DNA of 21,495 bases from contig CAYSLU010000092.1 of assembly GCA_964431965.1 (NCBI GenBank), positions 1-21,495 of the forward strand, written 5' to 3'. Under the pieces are notes generated by a model. It ran no database searches. It was not told the DNA's origin and saw nothing but the letters and a program-made list of their open reading frames with translations. The stretch comes from CAYSLU01 sp964431965 (GTDB lineage Bacteria; Verrucomicrobiota; Kiritimatiellia; CAIKKV01; CAYSLU01). A program made the position numbers and the translations under genes. Positions 1-6,129 of the stretch are shown piece after piece (position 1 is the stretch's first letter; each line of letters opens with the position of its first letter).

Positions 1-71
1 GCCGTCCCACCAGCCGCCCCGCCTGCCGCCCGTCTGGCCTTTTCTGAACGTCTGCGGCCATGGCCGCGTTC

Positions 72-100
72 TTGACTCAACGGAGGAACCCTCATAGCAT
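72..100 (+). promoter_or_regulatory. Candidate sigma-70 promoter for the riboswitch-kup transcript
   Basis: TTGACT at 72-77 and TAGCAT at 95-100 are separated by 17 bases. The -35 box matches the consensus at five of six positions and the -10 box at four of six. Transcription would start near 107, directly before the first paired strand of the riboswitch. That agreement is the main reason for believing it. Inferred by eye only. Confidence 0.55.
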
Positions 101-103
101 TCC

Positions 104-266
104 GACCCACGCAGCCTAACCTTGGCTTCCTTCCTGAAGCCAAGGGCGGGGGACCCAAACGTTCGGCGAAGGCGTCGGACGGGGGCGAACGGCGGACGCC
201 GCGTCCGCCAGGCCACTTTCAAGGCCCAGCCCGGCAGCTAACCTCGTCGGCAAGTGGAAGGGCGAT
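104..266 (+). promoter_or_regulatory. ydaO/yuaA-type cyclic di-AMP riboswitch in the kup leader
   Basis: This leader shows the ordered landmarks of the ydaO/yuaA class. It has GCCTAACC (112-120), a 10-bp hairpin (120-129 with 136-145), GGGGGACCCAAAC (148-160), an 8-bp hairpin with wobble pairs (161-168 with 173-180), GGGGGCGAAC (181-190), a 7-bp hairpin (191-197 with 203-209), a short GGCC/GGCC stem (211-214 with 223-226) and the hallmark CAGCTAACCTCGTCGGC (235-251). The outer stem can form from GCC (112-114) with GGC (249-251), plus CCAC with GTGG across a small internal loop. The class binds cyclic di-AMP and usually turns expression off. It is often found before potassium transporters, which is exactly the gene that follows. 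Some core positions differ from the well-known Firmicute and actinobacterial versions. No U-tract terminator is seen between 267 and 361, so the expression platform may act on translation or through Rho. Confidence 0.82.
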
Positions 267-361
267 CCTCCAGGCCCGCGTCCGCGCGGCACCCGCGATC
301 CCCATATGGCGCTCACGACGCACCGGTGTGCCGTGGCGCGGCTGCGGCGGGCGGGCATCGA

Positions 362-2242
362 ATGATAGCGGATCGATCGAGGCGGCTGCTTCTGGCCGGT
401 TCCATGGTTGGGGCGTTGGGCGTGGTGTACGGGGACATCGGAACCAGCCCCCTGTATGCGCTGCGGGAGTGCTTTGCCAGCACGCACGGGGTCGCGCCTA
501 CGGCGCCCAACGTGCTCGGGCTGCTCTCCCTGGTGTTCTGGTCGCTGGTGCTGATCGTGTGCATCAAGTACCTGCTGTTCGTTCTGCGCGCGGACAACCG
601 GGGGGAAGGCGGCATCCTGGCGCTCCTGGCGCTGACGCTCGGGGACCGGCCGGGGGGCGGGCGGCGCCGGCTTGCGCTGACCACGCTGGGCATCTTCGGT
701 GCGGCGCTGCTCTATGGCGACGGCATCATCACGCCGTGCATCACGGTGCTGGGTGCGGTGGAGGGGCTTCAGGTGGCAACGCCGCTGTTCACCCCGTACA
801 TCGTTCCCATTACGATCGTCGTTCTGGTGGGGCTCTTTGCGCTCCAGCGCGTGGGCACGGGCGGGGTGGGGCGCGTGTTCGGGCCCGTCACCCTGGCGTG
901 GTTTGTGGCCATCGGCGCGCTGGGCATTCGGGGCATCGCGATGGACCCCTTGGTGCTGGGCGCGGTCAATCCGTGGCACGCCGTCCGGTTCCTGATCGAG
1001 AACGGCCGCATCGCCGTGGTCGTGCTCGGTTCCGTGTTCCTGGCCGTCACCGGCGCGGAGGCGCTCTACGCCGACCTGGGGCACTTCGGTGCAAAGCCGA
1101 TCCGCCTGGCCTGGTTCGTCGTCGTGTTTCCGTCCCTGGTCCTGAACTACTTCGGCCAGGGCGCCCTGATGATCAGCCGGCCGGAGACGGTCGACAATCC
1201 CTTCTACAACCTCGCGCCGGCGTGGGCGCTTTTCCCGCTCGTGGCGCTGGCCACGGCGGCGTCCGTGATCGCATCGCAGGCGCTGATCTCAGGCGCGTTC
1301 TCGCTGACGATGCAGGGCATTCAGCTCGGATACCTGCCCCGCATGGATATCCGGCACACGTCGGTCCACGCGCGCGGGCAGATCTACATGCCGCTCGTGA
1401 ACTGGGCCTTGATGCTGGCCTGCATCGCGCTGGTGCTGGGCTTTCGCTCGTCCGGGAGCCTGTCCGCTGCCTACGGCATCGCCGTGACGCTCACCATGCT
1501 GATCACGTCGGTGCTGTTCTCTTTTGCGGCCCGCCGGCTGTGGGGGTGGGGTGCGTGGAGAGCGGGCCTGCTCGGCGCGGCGTTCATCGCGCTCGAGCTG
1601 GTGTTCTGCGGCGCGAACGCGATGAAGATCGGGCACGGCGGGTGGCTTCCGCTGACGGTCGCGGCCGCGCTGTTCATCGTCATGATGACGTGGAAGACCG
1701 GCCGCACGCTGCTGCGCGAGCGGCTGGACGCGAGGCGCCTGCCGTTCGACGTGTTTCTGGAAAGCATCCGGGACGGCTCCGCTGTCCGGACGAAGGGCAC
1801 CGCCGTCTACATGTCGGGCAATCCGACGGACACGCCGATCGCGCTTCTGCACAACCTCAAGCACAACCGCGTGCTGCACGAGCGCATCGTGCTGCTGACG
1901 ATCATCGCGGAGGAGAACCCGCACGTCGCGGCCGCGGACCGGGCGCGCGTGGAGCGCCTGGCCGACGGCTTCTTCCGGGTGATCGCGCGGTTCGGCTTCA
2001 TGGAAACGCCGGACATATCCCACGTGCTGGAGGCCTGCCGCGAGCAGGGGCTGGCCCTGAACGCGAACACGTGCAGCTTCTTCCTGAGCCGCGAGACCAT
2101 TGTCCCCGGGAAGCTCCCCTCCATGGCGCGGTGGCGGTCGAGGCTGTTCGCCTACCTGTCGCGCAACGCGCAGACCCCCGCCGCCTTCTTCGGGCTTCCG
2201 GCCAACCGCGTGGTCGAACTGGGGCTTCAGATCGAGCTCTAG
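362..2242 (+). CDS. kup: Kup-family potassium uptake protein
   Basis: Predicted inner-membrane K+ transporter (KUP/HAK/KT family), thought to work as a proton symporter. The 626-residue product matches the usual family length. The N-terminal signature GVVYGDIGTSPLYALRE lies at residues 20-36. RADNRGEGGILALLAL is at about 77-92, and YGDGIITP at 118-125 is another family hallmark. About twelve hydrophobic segments fill the first ~450 residues, followed by a hydrophilic cytoplasmic tail. The frame stays open upstream to a GTG at 254, but that lies inside the riboswitch. The ATG at 362 gives the N-terminus expected of the family and is chosen here. Shine-Dalgarno pairing is weak (G-rich stretch at about 345-355). 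Expression is probably controlled by the upstream cyclic di-AMP riboswitch, since cyclic di-AMP commonly limits potassium uptake. Confidence 0.95.
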   Translation: MIADRSRRLLLAGSMVGALGVVYGDIGTSPLYALRECFASTHGVAPTAPNVLGLLSLVFWSLVLIVCIKYLLFVLRADNRGEGGILALLALTLGDRPGGGRRRLALTTLGIFGAALLYGDGIITPCITVLGAVEGLQVATPLFTPYIVPITIVVLVGLFALQRVGTGGVGRVFGPVTLAWFVAIGALGIRGIAMDPLVLGAVNPWHAVRFLIENGRIAVVVLGSVFLAVTGAEALYADLGHFGAKPIRLAWFVVVFPSLVLNYFGQGALMISRPETVDNPFYNLAPAWALFPLVALATAASVIASQALISGAFSLTMQGIQLGYLPRMDIRHTSVHARGQIYMPLVNWALMLACIALVLGFRSSGSLSAAYGIAVTLTMLITSVLFSFAARRLWGWGAWRAGLLGAAFIALELVFCGANAMKIGHGGWLPLTVAAALFIVMMTWKTGRTLLRERLDARRLPFDVFLESIRDGSAVRTKGTAVYMSGNPTDTPIALLHNLKHNRVLHERIVLLTIIAEENPHVAAADRARVERLADGFFRVIARFGFMETPDISHVLEACREQGLALNANTCSFFLSRETIVPGKLPSMARWRSRLFAYLSRNAQTPAAFFGLPANRVVELGLQIEL

Positions 2243-2258
2243 CGCAGCGGGCTGTTTA

Positions 2259-2288
2259 TTGACACGCCTGAGGTTCCGCGGAGATACT
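2259..2288 (+). promoter_or_regulatory. Sigma-70-like promoter for the CNNM-family gene
   Basis: A perfect -35 box TTGACA (2259-2264) is followed after 18 bases by GATACT (2283-2288), a four-of-six match to the -10 consensus. The predicted start near 2295 leaves a leader of about 35 bases before the ATG at 2330. It lies in the 87-base gap after kup, so the second gene can be expressed independently of the riboswitch. Confidence 0.6.
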
Positions 2289-2329
2289 CACGGCCGTAGC
2301 AAGCGATCGGATTACGGCACGGGGAGCCT

Positions 2330-3682
2330 ATGGATTTCCTGACTGAAGGCATCGTGATTGTCGCCATGCTGCTCGTGAACGCCGTGTTCGCGGCCTATGA
2401 GATGGCGCTGGCGTCGGTCTCGCGCGTGCGCCTCGAGGCGCTGCGGCAGTCGGGGCGCCGGGGCGCCGCTGCGGCGGCGCACATGAAGAACCGTCTGGAG
2501 GGCAGCCTCGCGGTGGTGCAGCTCGGGATCACGCTGGCGGCCGCGATCGCGGCGGCCACCGGCGGCGTGAGCGTGGACGAGTACCTCGCGCCCGCGATGG
2601 CTCGCGCGTTCGGCCTGTCGTCCGATGCCGCCGATATTGTCGCGCTGGCCAGCTTCGTCATTCCCCTGAGTGCCATGACGATCGTCTTCGCGGAGCTCAT
2701 TCCCAAGATGGTGGGGATCAACCACGGCGAGCGCGTCGTGCTCGCCCTGTCGCCGGTCATGAAGGTCGTGTCCCGGGTGTTCGGGCCGATCGTCTATGTC
2801 TTCGAGGCGCTGGTGAAGGCGATCATGGGGCTGGGCCGGCGGGCGGTCGGCGCGCCCGCCGAAGAGCGCGCCGGGCTGCTGGAGCTGCGCGCGGCGGCCG
2901 CCTTGGCGCGCTCGTCGCGCCTGATCGGACCGCTGGAGGAGCGGATCGTGGTCTCGGCGGTGCAGCTGTCGACGCGGCCGGTGCGGGAAGCCATGCTGCC
3001 GGCCTCGGACATCGACATGATCCCCCAGAACGCCTCGCTCGCGGAGGCGCTGATCGAGGCGCACCTGCACATGCACACGCGCTACCCGGCGTGCGCTGAG
3101 CCCGGCGACCCGGAGACGATCACCGGCTATGTGAACTTCAAGGACATCATGGCGGCGCTCAAGATGAGCCCTTCCGACCCGCGCCTCCGCAACATCGTCC
3201 GCCCGATCGAGCGGATCGACGCCGGGATCACCCTGGCTCAGGCTCTGGAGCGGATGATTCGCGGCCGGTACCACATCGCGCTGGTCACGGACGCGGCCGG
3301 CATGGTCTTGGGGCTGCTTTCGCTGGAGGATATCGTCGAGGAGCTGGTGGGGGACATTGGCGACGAGTACGACCGGCTGCCGTCGCACATCCATGCGCTG
3401 GCGTCCGCCTGGATCGTCGGAGGAGGCGTGGGCATGGCCGCGTTGCGGACGGTGGCGGGACTGCCGTCCGGCGGCGAGGCGGCCGATGCGAGCGTGCTGG
3501 CTGACTGGTGCCGGGATCGGCGGCCCCGGCCCTTGTCCGACGGCGACATCATCCGGGCGGACGGGCTGGAGGTGATGATCCGCAAGATGCGCCGCCGCCG
3601 CGTGATGGAAGCCGTGGTGCGCGTCCTGCCGCCCAGCCCCGCCGGTGACGGCGGAGGACCCGTCCGCGCCGCCGGCGCGTAG
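2330..3682 (+). CDS. CNNM/CorC (HlyC)-family membrane protein with CBS domains
   Basis: The 450-residue protein has the standard CNNM layout. The N-terminal transmembrane DUF21 region (about 1-180) has the typical start (AAYEMALASVSRVRLEAL) and ELIPK at 122-126. A pair of CBS domains follows (about 215-345), with HTRYPACAEPGD and SLEDIVEELVGDIGDEYD near their ends. A C-terminal CorC/HlyC domain spans about 355-440. Family members are often annotated as hemolysins, but the better-supported role is divalent-cation (Mg2+/Co2+) efflux or its regulation. The start is fixed by a GGGGAG ribosome-binding site at about 2320-2325. It follows kup by 87 bases with its own promoter, so the two form an ion-homeostasis pair rather than a strict operon. 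The precise ion is not readable from the sequence. Confidence 0.9.
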   Translation: MDFLTEGIVIVAMLLVNAVFAAYEMALASVSRVRLEALRQSGRRGAAAAAHMKNRLEGSLAVVQLGITLAAAIAAATGGVSVDEYLAPAMARAFGLSSDAADIVALASFVIPLSAMTIVFAELIPKMVGINHGERVVLALSPVMKVVSRVFGPIVYVFEALVKAIMGLGRRAVGAPAEERAGLLELRAAAALARSSRLIGPLEERIVVSAVQLSTRPVREAMLPASDIDMIPQNASLAEALIEAHLHMHTRYPACAEPGDPETITGYVNFKDIMAALKMSPSDPRLRNIVRPIERIDAGITLAQALERMIRGRYHIALVTDAAGMVLGLLSLEDIVEELVGDIGDEYDRLPSHIHALASAWIVGGGVGMAALRTVAGLPSGGEAADASVLADWCRDRRPRPLSDGDIIRADGLEVMIRKMRRRRVMEAVVRVLPPSPAGDGGGPVRAAGA

Positions 3683-3797
3683 CGGCCACCCCGCCGCGCG
3701 AGGGCTTGCCCCGGGTGCGGGCGGCGTGATACATGGACGGGCATCTGATGGGAACGGGGCCGCGGCCGCCCCGCACGCGAACACTTGGGAGGATCGC

Positions 3798-5102
3798 ATG
3801 AAGCAGGTTCGGAAGACCGAGGGCGATACATCGTGGTTCGTGAAGGACCGATTCGGGATGTTCATCCACTGGGGCACCTACGCCCTGGCCGCCCGGCACG
3901 AGTGGGTCAAGCGCAACGAGCGCATCCCGGACGAGCAGTACGAGCGCTATTTCAAGCACTTCAACCCGGACCTGTACGATCCCCGCGTATGGGCGCGCGC
4001 CGCGGCCCGCGCCGGCATGAAGTACTTTGTCGTGACCACGAAGCACCACGAGGGGTTCTGCCTCTGGGACACCCAGTACACGAACTACAAGGCGCCGAAC
4101 ACCCCGTACGGGAAGGATCTGCTGGCGCCCATGGTCGATGCGTTTCGCGCCGAGGGGGTGAAGGTCGGCTTCTATCACTCCCTGCTCGACTGGCACCATC
4201 CTGAGTATCCGATCGACAACTGCCACCCGATGGCCGAGCACGCCGACGCGCTGAAGTGGAACAAGAAGCGCGACGTGCGGAAGTACGCGGACTATCTCTA
4301 CAACCAGAGCCGGGAGCTGCTCACGAACTTCGGCCGGATCGACGTCCTCTGGTATGACTTCTCGTGGGATTTCAAGGGCGCGGCCCCGAACAATCTCGGC
4401 GGCAAGGGGAAGGCCGACTGGCAAAGCGAGCGGCTGATCGCCATGATCCGCAAGCTCCAGCCGCACATCATCCTCAACGACCGGCTGCAGGTCGGCGGCG
4501 ACATCGTCACGCCGGAGCAGTGGCAGCCGCAGGAGTGGGTCCTGAAGGATGGCGAGCGCGTGGTGTGGGAGTCCTGCCAGACGTTCAGCGGCTCCTGGGG
4601 CTACTACCGCGACGAGATGACGTGGAAGAGCCCGGAGCAGCTGATCCAGATGCTGATCAACAGCGTCGCGCGCGGCGGAAACCTGCTCATGAACGTCGGG
4701 CCGACCGGGCGGGGCGAGTTCGACGCGCGCGCGCTCGAAGCCCTCGAGGTCTACGCGAAGTGGATGCGGGTCCACAGCCGCGCCATCTACGGCTGCACGC
4801 AGAGCGACTTCAAGGAGCCCCGTGACTGCCGCTACACGCAGAACGGGAAGAAGCTGTACCTGCACATCCTGGCCTGGCCGTTCCAGCACATCGTGCTCGA
4901 GGGCCTCGCCGGCCGCGTCGAGTATGCGCAGCTGCTGAATGACGCGTCGGAAGTGAAGGTGGTCGATCCGACTCCGAACCAGACGATCAGCCACATGAAC
5001 GGCATGCAGGAGTACGCGCTGCGCAAGAAGGCGGCGATTCTCAACCTGCCCGTGGTGAAGCCGAACGTGCTGGTGCCGGTGGTGGAGCTGTTCCTGAAGT
5101 AG
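3798..5102 (+). CDS. GH29 alpha-L-fucosidase
   Basis: Predicted retaining alpha-L-fucosidase that releases terminal L-fucose. The 434-residue product has the family blocks: FGMFIHWGTY (19-28), TTKHHEGFCLWDT (80-92), GFYHSLLDWHHP (124-135) and IDVLWYDFSWD (181-191). D187 is the expected nucleophile. MNVGPTGRGEFD is seen in the second half. No signal peptide is visible, so it should act in the cytoplasm on imported oligosaccharides. The frame is open upstream to 3645, but the ATG at 3798 is preceded by GGAGGA (3788-3793) and starts at the conserved domain. A weak promoter-like pair (TTGCCC 3706-3711, ATACAT 3729-3734, 17-base spacer) lies upstream. The gene stands alone, with its own promoter candidate and a strong terminator. 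The acid/base residue is poorly conserved in GH29 and was not assigned. Confidence 0.92.
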   Translation: MKQVRKTEGDTSWFVKDRFGMFIHWGTYALAARHEWVKRNERIPDEQYERYFKHFNPDLYDPRVWARAAARAGMKYFVVTTKHHEGFCLWDTQYTNYKAPNTPYGKDLLAPMVDAFRAEGVKVGFYHSLLDWHHPEYPIDNCHPMAEHADALKWNKKRDVRKYADYLYNQSRELLTNFGRIDVLWYDFSWDFKGAAPNNLGGKGKADWQSERLIAMIRKLQPHIILNDRLQVGGDIVTPEQWQPQEWVLKDGERVVWESCQTFSGSWGYYRDEMTWKSPEQLIQMLINSVARGGNLLMNVGPTGRGEFDARALEALEVYAKWMRVHSRAIYGCTQSDFKEPRDCRYTQNGKKLYLHILAWPFQHIVLEGLAGRVEYAQLLNDASEVKVVDPTPNQTISHMNGMQEYALRKKAAILNLPVVKPNVLVPVVELFLK

Positions 5103-5127
5103 CCGCTCCGGCCGTGTGGAGTGCATG

Positions 5128-5164
5128 GGCCGGCCGCGGTCGTCCGCGGCCGGCCTCTTTTTTT
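5128..5164 (+). terminator. Strong intrinsic terminator after the fucosidase gene
   Basis: A perfect 12-bp GC-rich stem (5128-5139 with 5144-5155) closes on a four-base TCGT loop and is followed by TCTTTTTTT (5156-5164), with seven Ts in a row. It lies 25 bases after the fucosidase stop codon and separates it from the convergent minus-strand gene ending at 5202. No T-tract serves the opposite strand. Confidence 0.93.
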
Positions 5165-5201
5165 CGGGGGCAGCGGGCGGCGAGCCGGTCCGGGGTGACG
5201 A

Positions 5202-6032
5202 TCACGGCTTGGCCTCGGCCGGCCGGGCGGCGGGCAGGGACGCGAGAAAGTCGGCCGTGTCGAACACGAAGCCGAACGAGAGCGCCACGCGCCAGAGCGC
5301 CTCCTCCTTGTGCTGCTCGCCGCGGGCGCTTTCGCGGTTCTCGACCGCCGTCGTTGCGTCCCGGAACGCCGAGCACATGATGCCCTGGCGGTGCATGTCC
5401 AGCATGCCGCCGGGCGACATGAGCAGGCACCAGTTGATCGCGAACCCGGAGTAGATGAGATGGTTGACGCCGGCGGCCTTGCACAGGGCAAAGAGCTGGG
5501 GGGCGTTCTCGGCGATACCCTCGCCGCCGGCCGGCTCCGTGCCGGGGGCGAACGTGACATGCTGGAATCCCCGCTCCACGTCGGGCTCATTGTGGCGGCC
5601 CACGAACACGTGCTCCGCCTTGAACGCGCGGAGGGCTTTCAGCGTCGGGTCGGCCGGCATCCAGCCCGGCAGCGTCTGGGGCCCGGCCAGTTCCACAGCC
5701 TTCCGGTAGCCCGGCAGGTCCTGGTAGTAGGTCCCGCCGCCGACCACGTGGAGGAGCGTCACGCCGTGCGCGCGCACGCCGGCCAGGAGGGGGGGGAGCA
5801 CGTCGCGCACGATGGCCTGGCCGCGCTCGATGTACTCGACCGCGCGGTACCAGCCGGGATACTGCGCCCGGGTTCCGGCTTCCCACGCGTGCATCACGAC
5901 GACGCCGGTCCGCTCCAGATCGAGATCCACGTCGGCGTGATTCCAGCCGGCGTAGCCCTCGGCGGGCACGGCAAGGTTGTAATCGGCATCGAACTGCTGA
6001 TAATACCGCGCTCGAACTCTGGTGATCTTCAT
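5202..6032 (-). CDS. Isochorismatase-like (cysteine hydrolase) family protein
   Basis: The 276-residue product has the isochorismatase-like fold pattern. A first strand reads TGVVVMHAWEAG (42-53). A helix and strand (DVLPPLLAGVRAHGVTLLHV) follow. The late block GVNHLIYSGFAINWCLL ends with C202 at the position of the catalytic cysteine, followed by the usual AFRDATTAVE segment (222-231). In the family a Cys-Asp-Lys triad is normal. Here the first strand has His-Ala-Trp-Glu where Asp is expected, and the Lys region reads VGRHNEP (144-150), so the chemistry may differ. The ATG at 6032 is chosen because GGAGAG precedes it and the conserved fold starts there. Divergent from the large TIM-barrel gene, which suggests shared regulation. 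The substrate is unknown; amide or imide hydrolysis is possible. Confidence 0.75.
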   Translation of the reverse strand: MKITRVRARYYQQFDADYNLAVPAEGYAGWNHADVDLDLERTGVVVMHAWEAGTRAQYPGWYRAVEYIERGQAIVRDVLPPLLAGVRAHGVTLLHVVGGGTYYQDLPGYRKAVELAGPQTLPGWMPADPTLKALRAFKAEHVFVGRHNEPDVERGFQHVTFAPGTEPAGGEGIAENAPQLFALCKAAGVNHLIYSGFAINWCLLMSPGGMLDMHRQGIMCSAFRDATTAVENRESARGEQHKEEALWRVALSFGFVFDTADFLASLPAARPAEAKP

Positions 6033-6083
6033 GGTGCTCTCCGCGTCCGCGGTGCCCGGTGCATCGCCGCCGACGACGAGCGG

Positions 6084-6092
6084 AGGATAGCA
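6084..6092 (-). promoter_or_regulatory. Candidate extended -10 promoter for the isochorismatase-like gene
   Basis: Read on the minus strand, TGC-TATCCT (6092 to 6084) has the extended -10 form (TG, one base, hexamer). It is about 50 bases upstream of the ATG at 6032. No convincing -35 box was found. It lies in the 97-base divergent region shared with the TIM-barrel operon. Confidence 0.3.
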
Positions 6093-6129
6093 CAGTGGGA
6101 CTGGCACCGCATCGGGGGAACGTCCGCGC

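Noticed and set aside
120..145. 10-bp hairpin as an intrinsic terminator
   Set aside because: No T-tract follows, and it fits as the second stem of the riboswitch.
254..361. N-terminal extension of the Kup protein from a GTG at 254
   Set aside because: The extension lies within the riboswitch and its 3' flank, has no family similarity, and the ATG at 362 gives the expected Kup N-terminus.
3645..3797. Longer start for the fucosidase
   Set aside because: It overlaps the previous gene, is proline/alanine-rich and not family-like; the ATG at 3798 has a strong ribosome-binding site.
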